Shown: positions 11,756 to 23,998 of the stretch, piece by piece
Numbering within the stretch: the first letter of the stretch is position 1
Layout: the number at the start of each line of letters is the position of its first letter
Assembly (NCBI GenBank): GCA_036346405.1
Contig: CM070568.1
Coordinates: forward strand, 30,849,072-30,913,071
DNA from: Phyllostachys edulis
Taxonomy: Eukaryota > Streptophyta > Magnoliopsida > Poales > Poaceae
DNA length: 64,000 nt
Reading direction: 5' to 3'
The notes under the pieces: generated by a model
Seen by the model: only the letters and a program-made list of their open reading frames with translations
Databases searched by the model: none
What the model was told of the DNA's origin: nothing
Program-made: the position numbers and the translations under genes

Positions 11756-13341
11756 TATTGGAAATATGCCCTAGAGGCAATCATAGAGATGATTATATTT
11801 CATTATGTTCATAATATTATATAATATGTTATCTTGTTCCCAGAATAATATCATTAATATTTATTATCAAGTATGTAACTTGATTGTGAAACTCTATATT
11901 TCTGCGATGATTATTCTTAAACGTTCCCTGGTCGAAAATATATGAGGACACATATGAATAGACTAGCATATGTATTGGTTGATGACTATGTTTCATATGT
12001 CATGAATATGGAGATATCAAACCAACAATATGGACACATGTTAGAGAACATGGTCTTGGATAAGACCCACCTTGAGACACTATTGATATTGTTATGATTC
12101 TATGTGTCATTAGTTGGTCTCAAGCAATGATGATGTATAATCCTTAGACCTGAGATCAGCATGGTTTCCTACATGTGTAATAGCACTCTTAGGGGTTGCC
12201 AAAGCGCTAAAGAATCGGGTAGTTATAAAGGTAGCTTTGGGTATGCTATGAAACATGCAGTTGAATGTGACTGGTCGGATATGAGATTTTCCCCTCCTAA
12301 CATAACAGGAGAGATGTCTCTGAGCCCCTCGTTGTGGTCGGACAAAGAAAGTGCATGGCCATGCCACTAGTAGTCGAAGTGTTCGACCACGTGAAGTTAT
12401 TCGACACTTGATCGAGAAAGTATTGAACAGTCCATGGATGACACAACATCTCACCTGGAGTTCAACCAGATGTCGTGAGGCAAAGGGAGAATACACGAGT
12501 AGGTCGCTTAGTTCGATTAATTCTGGGTCGTATGGAGATCTGAGCTGGTAAGTAGGCTGATCGAACGTAATCCTAAAGTAGTAAAATGGTCATGACCAAA
12601 TACGAACTGGTCGTATAGAGATAGGACCTGGTCATAAGTGATGAGGACCTGGTCGTAGATCATATTGCATTAAGGTTCTTCCAATATAATTTGTGTGTAT
12701 TCAGGAATTGCTATGTTTTGCTAGGAACCGTAAACGACTTGTGGTTGGAAAGGGTTTCCGAGTCACAACCAATTATGCATAAACCTAACGGGTCACGCAC
12801 TTAATAGGTTGGAACAAACTAGTACGGATACGATTCGTACAACGTGTTCGGATAGGATCCGTCATGAGGACTGTATAAGGAGATGCTTGAGGCTATGGCA
12901 AGGATGAGAGTTGCTCCACTGAAACCCTAGCTGCCGTCTTCCTGAGAGCGCTGCCGTGCGACTTGGTGCTAGCACACCGGCGTATAGTTGTTCTTTCCCT
13001 GGACGTGTGGATACCATAGAGGTGCTCTGCGATTCTTTGTTGCGCTTGAGGACGATCCGCGATCTTCACAAGGAACTACAGAGGTTGCTGGAGGAGACGA
13101 TCGACTCGCAAGGACGCTGGCCGATCGACTACGACCACTGCATCGACTTGCTAGACGCTGGACGATCGACTATGAGCGCTACATCGACGCGCTCTACGTT
13201 GGACCAGGCTGCTCCAACTCTTCTTCTGCTGCTCTGCGCGTCTTGTGGTAACGATCTATGATCTTCTACTTGCATGGCTTCCTGGTTTACGTGGTAGAAT
13301 TTTTGAATTGCTAGCTAGCGTAGCCTACCCATATCCTAACA
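11756..13341 (+). repeat. 3' LTR of the Angela-type copia element (1586 bp)
   Basis: The LTR starts TATTGGAAATATGCCCTAGA, a one-base variant of the familiar Angela/BARE start TGTTGGAAATATG. It ends ATATCCTAACA. Its last 360 bp match the truncated 5' LTR at 4017-4376. Tat gag leader follows directly, so the element was inserted in the Tat element. ORFs here (12110-12496, 12956-13261) are LTR sequence. Confidence 0.9.
12871..12880 (+). promoter_or_regulatory. Putative TATA box of the Angela-type LTR
   Basis: CTGTATAAGG lies about 1.1 kb into the LTR and before the GC-richer tail shared with the 5' LTR remnant. It is the best TATA candidate on this strand. Confidence 0.5.
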
Positions 13342-14306
13342 AGGTGATCGTTCACCACTCCGACCCAAAGGTCTACAACAGCAGATAAAATACGAGGAGC
13401 ACTACCCTCGTAGAGTTGAGACTTATCATAAGTCAGGTTCACCCACTACCAAGTATCGTCGCATACGATCACCTGACGACATCAACCTTTCTTTCCTGCA
13501 AAGGAGGTGTTATGATGTGATTACCGGATGTAGGGCATTCTCACCTGATCTCAGCAGGAGGAGGATAGCGCGTCATGGTGAATTACCTTCTGACTTGCTC
13601 GAAGGATCCGCTTGATCGTGGTTACTGAACCAACTACTTGAGTCGATCTACTCATAGCAACACCTTTGTCACCTTATGCTGGCCAATTTCCAGGGTACCT
13701 ACAATCGCCCTGGAAAGAAGAATGATCTGCACAGGATAAGACAAAATGACCATGAGACCTTATGGCAATTCATCAGGCATTTTAGTCAGATTTAGAATTC
13801 AATTCCTAAGGTTTCTGACTCATCTGTTATTAGAGCCTTTAAGCAGGGAGTCCGCAGTAGAAGAATTACAGAAGACATCGCTTTAAATCATCCGGCTACT
13901 GTTGCTGAACACTTCGAGATGGCCGATCGATACGTGACTGCTGTAGAAGCAGTCGAGTGGAACAAAACTATTGATCGAGACGATAAGAATCTCCAAGAAA
14001 CAGGCGGAAGTAACAAGAAGGATAAAAAGGCCAAGAAATCCAAGAACAAGGCGAAGGGCCAAAAACCTCAAACCAACAGTTCTAAGGAGGTCTTGGCCGT
14101 AAGTGACAAGGAACCACGTAGTTCCAAGCAATATCTCGATCGAGGCAAAGAAGCGCCCCGAGCGGAAGAATGACAAGCCTAAGTGGTGTCCTTTCCATAA
14201 AAAGGAAGGACATGACCTTCGCAACGGCCGAGTTTTCCAACAAAAACTCGAAAACTCGAGGACTACTACAACGGTAAAGGACCACTTCCTACCCTTGAGG
14301 AGGTAG
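13342..14306 (+). pseudogene. Tat-lineage gypsy gag
   Basis: Broken frames at 13679-13795 (NFQGTYNRPGKKNDLHRIRQ) and 13840-14173 (IALNHPATVAEHFEMADRY, then a lysine-rich stretch) match the gag core of Tat-lineage elements. A zinc-binding remnant, KWCPFHKKEGHDL, lies at 14179-14220 in another frame. The gag start and the 5' LTR lie beyond the Angela insertion, off the window. Stops and frameshifts occur throughout. Confidence 0.8.
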
Positions 14307-14347
14307 GGAAAGCCAGTGGTCGTACGTAGTCGGACGGCAACGAGGAG

Positions 14348-15003
14348 ATGCCATTCCAAGATCCCGAGCATACCGTCGAGCATATCTATGGGGGATCATC
14401 AGTATACGAGTCAAAACGACAGCTTAAGGCTGTCAAACACGAGGTAAACTTCATTGACCCTCCTCTTATCAATAATTACCAAAGTGGTCAGAAGTCACCG
14501 TCTCCTTCAAGAAGAGTGACTGCCCGATCCCTTCCACTCGACCAGGTCATTTTTTGATTGTGGTCGAGCCCACCATCAACAACTATCGAGTAAATCGAGT
14601 GTTAGTTGATGGTGACAGCTTGTTAAACATCTTGTTTACGAGTACCCTGGATGAGATGCAAGTTCCCAGGACCAAGGTAAGACCAATGCGATACTCTTTT
14701 CATGGTATTGTACCGGGGTCCTGGGCCAAACTTATTGGCTAAGTTTATCTTCCTTTAACATTTGGTTCTCCATGTAATTTCAGGACAGAGAAGATCTCCT
14801 TTGATGTGGTCGATTTCAATACGGCGTATAACGCCATACTCGGACGACCAACTTTGGCAAAATTCTTAATGGCTACTCATTACGGGTATCAATGTCTTAA
14901 GATGCCAGGTCCCAAAAGAGTAATCACAATTCACTATGATCAAAAGATGGCGCATACGTGTGACCGTCGATCCCTCGAGATGGTTGGCCAGATACCAGCT
15001 TGA
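14348..15003 (+). pseudogene. Tat-lineage aspartic protease region
   Basis: The pieces at 14348-14557, 14554-14742 and 14806-15003 read EVNFIDPPLINNY, then NRVLVDGDSLLNILF (the protease site DxGxS-like), then FNTAYNAILGRPTLAKF and LKMPGPKRVITIHYDQK. This last motif is a hallmark of the Tat lineage in grasses. Two in-frame stops (after VIF and after KLIG) and a frameshift break it. Confidence 0.82.
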
Positions 15004-16222
15004 GAAGAAAACAAGGGATAGCCTTCGACCAAGCAGTCGAAGTCTAAAGCTGCACCTAAGCCAAATGACTAGGTCAAGGAGGTTCCTCTGGATTCAGAGG
15101 AGCCCTCCGACCCCAAATAGGAAGACGCTCTCTTCACTTTCCTCCGGGCAAACACAGATGTCTTCGCATGGCAAGCATCCGACATACCTGGAGTCCCCAG
15201 GGAAGTGATCGAGCACAGGCTAGCTCTACAGCCTGATAAAGTACCCATAAAAAAAATTACAGAGATTTGCCCCTGATCGACGAGATGCTATAAGATCAGA
15301 ATTAGACAAGCTACTTAAAGCAGGCTTTATAAGAGAAGTCGACCACCCAGAGTGGTTGGCCAACCCTGTAATGGTTAGGAAGTCTAATAGAAAGTGGCGA
15401 ATGTGTGTAGACTTCACTGATCTTAATAAAGCTTGTCCAAAAGATGATTTTTCTTTACGTCGAATCGATTAATTGGTTGATTCTATTGCTGGATGCGAAA
15501 CATTAAGTTTTCTAGATGCATATTCTGGCTACCATCAGATTAATATGTATCTAAAAGATGAAGAAAAGACCGTATTTATTACTCCCTTTGGAATATTTTG
15601 TTATGTTAAGATACCATTTGGTCTAAAAAATGTTGGCACTTCTTTTCAACGCTTGATGTAATTGACTTTTTCACCTCAGCTAGGCCAAAATATGGAGGCC
15701 TATGTTGACGATCTAGTCGTAAAAAGCATCAAGCGGCTTAATCATATTTTTGACTTGCAAGAAACATTCAACAACCTCAGAAAGTACCACATAAAACTCA
15801 ATCCTGAGAAGTGTGTGTTTGGAGTCTCTTCAGAAAAATTGCTTGGATTCCTTGTCTCTTTACGAGGAATGAAAGCAAATCATGAAAAGATAAAGGTCAT
15901 CGTGCAAATACGCCCTCCAACCACAAAGAAAGAAGTCCAAAAACTCACAGGATGCATGGCGGCTTTAAGTCGTTTCATCGCACGACTGAGAGAAAAAGGA
16001 CTACCTTTCTTCAAACTTCTAAGGAAGCACGATGGTTTTGAGTGGTTAGAAGAGGCAAATGCTGCCTTTGAGGATGTCAAGAGGTATCTTACAAGTGCTC
16101 CTATTTTGGTTTCTCTGAAACTAGAAGAGACGCTCTTAATTTATCTAGCTGCCATGCCACGGACGATGGCCTTGATCTTGGGTCGTAGAAGCGTGGCGTC
16201 TAACGACCGGTTTACTACGTAG
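15004..16222 (+). pseudogene. Tat-lineage reverse transcriptase
   Basis: The RT fingers are degraded at 15230-15470. The frame 15473-15661 holds FLDAYSGYHQINMY and PFGLKNVGTSFQRLM, then a TAA. The next frame, 15662-16222, holds AYVDDLVVKS with the YVDD box intact, LNPEKCVFGV and the connection domain GCMAALSRFIARLREK. The tail, from about 16153, is scrambled up to 16330. This is clearly gypsy RT but cannot be made as one protein. Confidence 0.88.
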
Positions 16223-16330
16223 TTTAAGTTTTGCACGGGCCTAGGAGCATTACCCTCGTGTCTAAAACTTCTATATGCCCTCCTCATGTCTTGAGAAGCG
16301 TGGCATTATTTTCATGCGCACAAGATAATT

Positions 16331-16689
16331 GTGCCATCTGAGTTTCCCTTAGGAGTGATCCTTCAGAACAGGGAAGCAGCGAGACGCATGGCAAAATGGT
16401 CAGTAGAACTTGGGGAGTTCGATCTCTATTTCGTGTCCCAAATAGCCATTAAATCCCAGATCTTGGCAGACTTTGTCGCCGAATGGACAAATCCTAAACC
16501 TGTTCAGGGTCCCCAGTACGATACCCACGATCAGTGGATGGTGTACTTTGATGGGTTGCTTACTTTAAGTGGCTCGGGGGCTGGGGTGGTACTGGAATCT
16601 TCTACCGGAGAGACCTTAAATTATGCCATTCAATTAAACTTTTAGGCCACTAACAATGTGGCAGAATATGAAGGTTTGCTGGCTGGCAT
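16331..16689 (+). pseudogene. Tat-lineage RNase H, split by a solo LTR
   Basis: The frame holds LADFVAEWTNPK then WMVYFDGLLTLSGSGAGVVL, the start of the second RNase H-like domain of the Tat lineage, and after a TAG TNNVAEYEGLLAGI. The reading is cut exactly at 16689/16690 by an LTR and resumes at 20195. It is interrupted both by decay and by the insertion. Confidence 0.82.
16685..16689 (+). other. Target-site duplication, left copy (CATAC)
   Basis: CATAC directly precedes the solo LTR, and an identical CATAC follows it at 20190-20194. A 5-bp duplication is the normal length for LTR retrotransposons. Confidence 0.9.
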
Positions 16690-17583
16690 ACTGTAATATC
16701 CCAAAGTCCTGTTACCAAAATAAAAATAAATAAAGATATTATTTTATTGGATTTTTTGGTTTTCAAAGTTCTTTCTTGATTTTCTGTAATTTAAAAAGAG
16801 TTTTCTTTGTTAAAAGAAAAAAAATAATTATTTAATTTCTTAGCTTTTAAAATCAAAAAGAAAATTTATTGAGTTTTCTAGAATTTTATTGAATTTAAAT
16901 TGAATTTTTAAATTAATTTCTAGAGTTTTTCGAATTTTAAAAGCTTTCCTAATTATTTTAAAGCCAAAATAAAATATTTACAAAATTAATTACCATTTAT
17001 AAGTTGGGATTATTTTTATTAAGTTCAAAATAATTCTAGCAATTTTTGTGAATTTTTCTTGAATTTTTGGACTTTATTTGCTATGTTCTAAAAACCCATT
17101 CGATTTATTGCTTAAATCTGTATTAATTTCAAAAATAAAAAAATAAAAAATATTTTTCCGCTCGATCCCTATTCTCGTCGGTCACCCATCCCCATAGTGA
17201 TCCACAGGCATGCACGCTTAACATCCAAGGCTCCAAAGAATGAGCTGCCAACTTTCCTTGTCATTTCAATTAGCCATAACTACTCTTTCTTTATTTTATT
17301 CCCTCTTTCTCCTCTCCTTTCTTCTTCAAACTGAACCGTTTTTCTTCTAGTTTCCTTGTCCAGAACAAGGGCAGCAGCCCTACCACCATCAAAGGACTTC
17401 CAAAAGCTTCCCAATCCCACAAATCTCTCCTCGTTTCTTCGTGCAATCAATTGCATTCAATCCCCAATGTCTTGACTTCTCCATTCTCGGTCATTTCCCA
17501 CTTTCACGCGCACACGTTCGCTGGAGCCAAATCACTGCCGTGATGACCTCGCCGTGTGATCTCCTCGCTCGGCCCACCTTCGA

Positions 17584-17593
17584 CCCTATAAGA
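17584..17593 (+). promoter_or_regulatory. Putative TATA box of the solo LTR
   Basis: CCCTATAAGA stands at the same relative place as CCTATAAG/A motifs in the other long LTRs. A donor-like AAAG/GTGAAC follows at 17888/17889, about 300 nt downstream, as if ending a first leader exon. Confidence 0.5.
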
Positions 17594-18601
17594 AGGAGCA
17601 CGAGGTGCCTCTCCTCACCCTCATCCATCCCCTGAAGTCTCCCCTCCTCCTTCCCTTCCTCCACGACACAGTCAAGCTTCTTCCACCTCCGGCCAAACGC
17701 TGTTCTCTCCCCTCTAGCGCCGCCTACAGTGGAGCTCCTTCACCTTCGACACCACCCATGGCTTCGCATCGTCGTGCTCTACATGGTACTCTCCTCCCCT
17801 CGCCGGCATCATCGCCGGAGCACCGGTGACACCGTGTCCAAGCTGCCGGTCATGCTTGTTCTTGCTATTCGACCGAATTGCAAGAAAGGTGAACAGTACA
17901 AGCAAATTTATCTAGTCACTCCATCTTTGTACACACACATTTTATTTATTCTAAAAACTCATTCTCTCACATGCAAACTCCAAATCCGTTGATTCCTTCT
18001 CCTAAATTCATCTAAATTCATATGCTAATTTCCAGTATTTATTTCATAATTTTTAGATTTTAATTAATTTCTATCATTTATTCAGTCCATTTTGCGTGTC
18101 GTCACTGCCGGCCGACCATACGCGTTCCACCACCACCAGAGTGAGCATTGCATTCCCCACGGTTCCCTCTTCATTTCACCGCAAATCTCACCTGCTAACT
18201 CCTCTCCGTTTGCCTGGAACTCCTACGTCCGCCCACCACCCACCGAAGGTCTTCTCCGTCGGACTACGTCGCCATCGAAGGTCATCTGGCCAAACCGTCT
18301 ACACCGTTGAGTTTGCCTTAACGCGTTCAATGTTGTACTTCCTCGCCATGGCCATAAAGCTTTTTCCTTGTTCTTAGTCAATCCGAAACCACAATTTCCA
18401 GTGAATAGTTCAAATTTAGAATTCTATCATTTCATGTGATTTAAAACCTTCCGAAAATCCGTTCTCCCTCATACAAACTCCGATTCCAACGATTCAACTT
18501 CCTAAGTCGATATCTTCTTTGCAATATTTATTTTATAATTTTTGGATTTTATTTGGATTTTATTTGAATGTTATTTGAATTTGGATCGTTTATGCATATA
18601 G

Positions 18602-18664
18602 ATTTCGACGACTTAGGACAACCGGATTTCAACACCGTTTGAGAACATCGACTAATTAAGCAAG
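18602..18664 (+). other. Candidate LTR leader exon with degenerate donor
   Basis: A 63-nt segment follows TGCATATAG and ends at CAAG before ACAAGT, where other LTRs have GCAAGT. Its first codons read DFDDLGQPDF, similar in acidity to DYDDSGEFDS at the same place in the complete element. The altered donor would abolish use here. Confidence 0.3.
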
Positions 18665-20194
18665 ACAAGTTATACCTTTGATCATATTTGGTCCCAATAT
18701 TTTAAATTAATTAAATTCTATTTAAAATTATTATTACATGCGTATTTCTATTCAATGTAATTTAAATTCCTATTTTAAATTTATAGATATGCATAAATCC
18801 TTTGTATGGCCAATGTTGATATTTGAATCGAATATGTTATCACCCTAGATAAAACCTAGTTGATACAATAGTATGAACTAGGATCATTTGAAAAAATTAT
18901 GCTTAGTGATGCTTAGACCCAATAATATTTGATTTGGGGGAATTCTAGCCAAATGATCAACTATTGTTTAAAAAGTCTATGGCATTGGTTTCTCATGGAA
19001 GATTTTGCAAATGTTTTTGAAAAGAAAAAAGGAAAATTTGGTTTGTACTTGGGCAAAATGGATAGTTGGTGGGTGCAGGTTTATGCACTAGATCAATCCG
19101 GGTATGGGTTGAAGCCTAGAAGTTATTTTAGAAGTCGCCCAAGTCAGTTAAGGACCGGTCTTCGAACTGCATCTTGCTAAGCCCCATCGTACTACCACAA
19201 GTCCAGAGTTGGGAGGACTTGGCTAACTAATTTGCAACATTCCATCATGGTTGTGCTATGTTGATGTGTGGGTGTCAGAATGACCTACTTTTATGTATTC
19301 CCACCTGGCACAAGAGAGGGCCTGAACCCAGCGGGTTTCTATCCAAAGGGGGTGAAACCTTAGCGATGCATAACTACGTTGGGATGGCACGTTGTGAAGG
19401 CCTTGTGATAATCTCTTAGTTGCACACCTTTGGAAGTGTGTGGGCGGACAGTATAAGTTGATTATCTCTTGTAGATAAAGCTGTACAACCTCTACAGAGT
19501 GTAAAACTATTCGAATAGCTATTTCCACGGTCATGGACATGCTTAGCAAAGCCACTCAAAGTTTGACTTTGGTTTTGATTTCAAAATGATTTGATACAAA
19601 TAATTTTGGATTTCTATCCAATTGGGAAATTAGGCAGGAAGCCATGTGATAGGAGGGTATCCTTCACCACTTTCGTGTGAATGTTATCTGGCTATAAAAC
19701 TTGAGAATTTATAAAATAAATTTTAGTTATAGAATAACTGCTTTGGAACTTAGTACAAGTATTTAAAGAAAACATTGCTTTATGCAAATTCAACCAATAA
19801 GCCTTCCTTTGATATATCCTTGCATGCATTAACTCTGTTATTGGGTGTAACTTGCGAGCATGGAAGTTGTGCTCATCCTTGTTTAATGCAAATAAATTTG
19901 AGAGGAGAAGGACTTCGCTATTGGTGTGGATCTCAACGACTAGGCCGCTACCCCAGTCTATTTCCTGTGGCAGATCAGCTGGACTCTACCACGTCTTCTT
20001 CGTCTTCTGCTGTGTTTGTTTATTGTTGGTTTGTAAGCCTTTCTTGTAATAAACTATATTGATTATTAATAAAGTTTGTGCAATTTTATGGATGTTACCA
20101 TATCTGTTTATTGTGTGAACTAGCTACTGATCATGGGACTAGTTCAGGAATACATAGAGGATTTAGGGGTGTTACTCCTGGGTCCGACACATAC

Positions 20195-20780
20195 AAGCTG
20201 CGAAAGCACTCGCGATTTGACGACTACTCGTGAGAGGAGACTCTCAACTAGTCGTGAATCAGGTCGGAAAAGAGTACCAGTGCTCTAATCCGACCATGTC
20301 TCGGTACTTGTCGGAAGTTCGAAAGCTTGAAAAGCATTTTTTTGGTTTCGAGGTACAATTTATCCCTCGAAAGGATAATTTCCTCGTAGACTAGCTTGCT
20401 CGGATGGCTTCTTCCCGATCGCAAGTACCAAAAGGAGTTTTCTTGGAACAGCTCCAAACGCCGTCTTTGATCGACACACCAGAGACAACTCCTATTGAGA
20501 TAGCCTTTCTAGAATACGAGGATATCTAGATGAATCCCATCTACAAGTATCTTTAGACGGGTACCATACCCGATAATGATCTCAAGGCAGATCGCCTATC
20601 CCGAAAGGCCAGAATGTATACTTTGGTCAAAAGAGTTCTCTATAAACGAGGCACTCAAGGGGTACTCATACGATGCATATCGCAGAGAGATGGACTAAAC
20701 CTCCTTCACGACATACACGGGGGCATATGTGGAACTCATGCTTTCTACAGAATGCTGGTCGAAAAAGCCTTTTGACAAGG
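20195..20780 (+). pseudogene. Tat-lineage RNase H end and integrase N-terminal region
   Basis: After the solo LTR the Tat reading resumes with the RNase H tail (RGDSQLVVNQVGKEY, then FVPR-like IPRKDNF). It is followed by the linker and the start of integrase (DGLNLLHDIHGGICGTHAF, whose histidines fit the zinc-binding region). In-frame stops occur near 20392, 20529 and 20556. Alignment with the part left of 16689 shows one reading split by the insertion. Confidence 0.78.
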
Positions 20781-21760
20781 TTTCTACTAGCCAACAGCTC
20801 TCTACGATGCTAGAGAGCAGGTTAAGAAATGTGTACAATGCTAGTTTCATAGTAGGCAAATACACCAACCGGCTCAGGCATTACAAACAATTCCTCTATC
20901 TTGCCCTTTTGCAACCTGGGGTCTCGATATCCTAGGACCGTTCTCAAAAGCTCCGGGTGGCTTTGAGTTCCTCTTTGTGGCTATTGATATGTTCACAAAG
21001 TGGATCGAAGCCGAACCTGTGATTGGGATAACAACAGAAGCAGCAAAGCTGTTCATGATGAGAAGCGTGATTACTCGGTTTGGGTTCCCAAGTCATATAA
21101 TCACAAATAATGGTAAGCAATTTTCGAGCGCTTTCAAATTTTGCGATGAGTTGGGTACCAAACTGTGTTATGCCTCTGTTGCCCATCCTCAAAGCAATGG
21201 GGCAATCGAAAGAGCGAATGGCCAAATATCTGAGGAATCAAAACTTGAGTCTTGACCCGACTTGTCAAGCGCTCGGGGCTTGGGTATAAATTACCCTCGA
21301 TATTATGGGCGCTTCAAACGATCGCTATTAAGACTCTGGTGAAACACCTTTTTTCTCTAATTTTCGGTGCCGAAGCCATGCTTCCACCAGAACTAAAGAT
21401 CAGGTCAACAAGGGTCAAAACTTTCAACGAATTAATCCAGGAACAACTTTGAGCGGATGACATTAACCTGCTCGAAAAGAAGAGAAATAAAGTCTTAATC
21501 CGTTCAGCAGTCTGGGCAAGCTCTGCGCAAATACTACGATTGTAAGGTCTAACCTCGCAACCTTGCTGTAGGTAATTTGGTACTGAAGAAAATTTAATCG
21601 CAGTCTAATTGGAACAAGCTTTCCCCCAAGTGGGAATGTCCTTACACAGTGGTCAAAGTCATGCGACTAGGATCGGTACGACTAGCAATAGAAGACCGCT
21701 GAATTCTCTCCAATTCTTGGAACATCGACCAGTTATGCAAATTTTATGTGTAACCGACCA
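20781..21760 (+). pseudogene. Tat-lineage integrase core and C-terminal end
   Basis: The core reads GLDILGPFSKAPGGFEFLFV (first Asp) near 20920, continues at 20977-21255 with ITNNGKQF, where the second catalytic Asp of DNG has become Asn, and GAIERANG keeps the Glu. After a stop at 21256 the C-terminal part continues in other frames (21252-21452, 21609-21720). Loss of a catalytic Asp plus several stops makes it inactive. Confidence 0.85.
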
Positions 21761-21839
21761 ACCCTACAATAAAGTATCAGGTTCTTTCTATCTTTATTGC
21801 CTTACTTTGATTAGCGCATTGATAATTTTTCGATCATTA

Positions 21840-22480
21840 CCTGGTCGTAAGTTCTTCTACGACCAGTACCCAAACTTTCTTTATACTGGTCGAAAGGATG
21901 GTGACATCACCTAGTCGAAGCCTTTCCTTTCTGCACGTAGTCTTGCCCACTAGAAGGAACTTCCTATTGTCGACTTGTCCCTTTTTGCTGCCAACACAAA
22001 GAGCTTGGGTTCAATACACATGATCGAAACATTTTTGAAGCCAACTCTTAGTACCTTAGTTTATTTCTTCATTCATTTTTGAAAAAATACACTAAGCAGA
22101 GTACACTTTTGCGATTTGCTTGACTATTTTTGGTAAACTCGTTTCGTTTCAACTGGTCGGAGGAAAACATAACACCTAGTCGAAGTCTTTCCTCTCTGCA
22201 TGTGGTCTTGCCCACTAGAAGGAACTTCCTAGCACTGTCCTATTTCTAACTCTTGCTACCAGAGCGAACCTACCGAGTGCACTGGAATAGGTCAAATGAA
22301 TTCTTAAGATACTCCAGACGTTTGTCTAACTCAAAGTTGCCGCTCTTGATTTGATTAATCTGGTCGGAGATGGTAACATCACCTAGTCGAAGCATTTCCT
22401 TTCTGCACGTGGTCCTACCCACTAGAAGGAACTTGCTAGCGTCGACTTGTTCCTACTCTTTTGACCAGTGCATGATAATC
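21840..22480 (+). repeat. Three diverged copies of a 210-260 bp repeat in the Tat 3' region
   Basis: A core of about 100 bp, containing CACCTAGTCGAAG, then CTTTCCTTTCTGCACG and CCCACTAGAAGGAACTT, recurs near 21904, 22168 and 22376. Between copies lies AT-rich spacer. The block sits between integrase and the antisense ORF region. One GTCGTAAG...CTACGAC hairpin unit lies at its left edge (about 21848). Confidence 0.75.
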
Positions 22481-22499
22481 GTGATCGAAAATTAAAAGT

Positions 22500-22800
22500 T
22501 AGTTAAACCTCTCTTTTTAAGAAAACCCATTTTACACTATTTACTCAGTTTTTCTACATAAACTGAGCAAATAGTCGGGGGCTAGCATAAAGTTATTAAT
22601 ATGACTTCAATTCTTAGTCTTAATCTTTTTTTCCATTCATTATCTTATGAGTTACTAACTACTCGACAAGATGATTTGCAGGAAGAAGAAATGATTATAT
22701 ATATCAACAACAAAAACTTATCTTTACAGGTTTTAAGTACAAACTACTCTGATGAGGGAGATCATATTTGCATCTCCTCCATGATTTCCTTATTGATCGA
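22500..22800. other. AT-rich spacer, no gene seen
   Basis: This stretch between the repeat block and the end of the antisense ORF holds no recognisable domain. The plus-strand ORF 22601-23020 overlaps the better antisense reading and is treated as its shadow. Confidence 0.5.
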
Positions 22801-23028
22801 CTACATATCTTTTATCAACCGCTCCGCTTCTGCTTCAGAGCAGTCGAAGTCGGCTTTGATGGGTTGTAGATTAAGATTGGGGTCATGGGCTTTAAGTTTT
22901 GCCAAAACAAAACTTATTCCCTCTTCGACCGCTTCTTTTATCGAATCAGCTTGGTTGGTCTTTAGAGTGGTCACCAACTCTTGCAAAGTCCCGGTTTGTT
23001 CACCAATGGCACTCGTGTGAGCAATCAT
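22801..23028 (-). pseudogene. C-terminal segment of the Tat antisense accessory ORF
   Basis: The minus-strand frame reads SIKEAVEEGISFVLAKLKAH, then SEAEAERLIKDM and a stop at 22801. I read it as the C-terminal end of the antisense protein that begins near 26384, because it is helical, acidic, on the same strand and in order. It is separated from the rest by a region of unclear frame (23029-23998). Confidence 0.5.
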
Positions 23029-23035
23029 CGTGTCT

Positions 23036-23610
23036 TCACTGTAATACTCTGTATTGTTCTAAGAAAGGAAATTGCTTAAAAGAGAAAATTAGATGGAGAA
23101 AAAGGGGGTTTTCGCAGTTGTGCGAGAACCTGGGCCTCGGGCCTTTGGTCCATGAAGCCCAAGAGGAGGATATGGGGGGCTGGCCAAGTAAGTAAAGGGA
23201 GGGGGAAACCCTAGGAACTACTATAGCGACGCACTGTAGCACGCATGGTACTGTAGCGCCACCACTGTAGCACCGCCACTCCTCCCTGTTGCTACCCCAA
23301 GACTGGCGATCTTTCCTCCCTGCTACTGCCAAGGGATAAAGAGGAGAAAGGATGGGGAAGAAGGAGTTCTTCGTAGGGGATCTCAGCGAACTCATACGCG
23401 TCTTCTAGGGTAATAATTCACCTTCTCATTGTTTAAGTTCAATTAGATCTATTGTAGTTGTCGTTTAGCGAATCGTTACTCTTCTTTGTGATTGGAATCG
23501 ATTCGTACCTGTTTGTTAAATCGGTTTTCGGTTAGTACAAGGCAGAATTGGAGGTTAGGGTCTTCTCGTCGCTCTTGAACCTACAGAGGAAAAGAGTAGA
23601 CAAGAGCATA
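23036..23610. other. Possible small insertion or intron, unassigned
   Basis: Composition changes here relative to the antisense ORF. Features are a purine-rich left part, repeated CTGTAGC motifs (23229-23275) and an AT-rich right part. I see no domain on either strand. The ORF 23036-23395 on the minus strand shows nothing recognisable. It could be an insertion or an intron. Confidence 0.35.
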
Positions 23611-23616
23611 GAGCAA

Positions 23617-23731
23617 GCGGTCGTAAGTCTTTTTACGACCGGTACCTAGTCGTAAGACTTTCTACGACAATCCTCTGGTCGTAAGTCCTTCTACGACTAG
23701 TGCATAGTCGTAAGTTATTCTACGATGATCC
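23617..23731. repeat. Hairpin-monomer array, about four units
   Basis: Units of about 29 bp read GTCGTAAG, a short pyrimidine-rich loop, then CTACGAC, so each unit can fold on itself (GTCGTA with TACGAC). The same monomer recurs at 25240-25411 and 27076-27250. Confidence 0.85.
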
Positions 23732-23998
23732 CCATAAGCACTGTGCAAGTGGTCAAAATATTAGCGACTGCAAGTAGTAGTGACTTATCATCTCTCTGCC
23801 TGCTCGCAGAGTATCACTTTCTCCTGTCGTAGCTGAACAAGTTGTCTGTTGTATTTAGCAACAGTGACAATTTGTTCCAAAGCTTTCTGCATAAAGAAAG
23901 ACGGTGAGAAGCAAGAAAAGACACGTATGTGAATGCCGGGCGGTAGGTACTTACATTCATGGTCGTTCGAGCAAACGAAGATAATACTCTCGTGGGGT

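Larger units (their letters stand above)
16690..20189 (+). repeat. Solo Tekay-like LTR (3500 bp) in the Tat element
   Basis: The LTR starts TGTAATATCCCAAAGTCC and ends CTGGGTCCGACA, with CATAC on both sides and no internal region. A perfect duplication around one LTR points to a full element reduced by recombination between its two LTRs. The layout matches the other long LTRs (AT-rich start, C/T-rich block with TATA, AT-rich tail). ORFs inside (17441-17829, 18092-18377, 19775-20062) have no recognisable domain. Confidence 0.92.

Noticed and set aside
12956..13261. Small plant protein gene
   Set aside because: It lies in the 3' LTR of the Angela element, with the same sequence in the 5' LTR remnant at 4017-4280.
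22601..23020. Plus-strand 139-codon ORF as a gene
   Set aside because: The antisense frame 22801-23028 fits the order and strand of the accessory ORF better, and the plus frame shows no domain.
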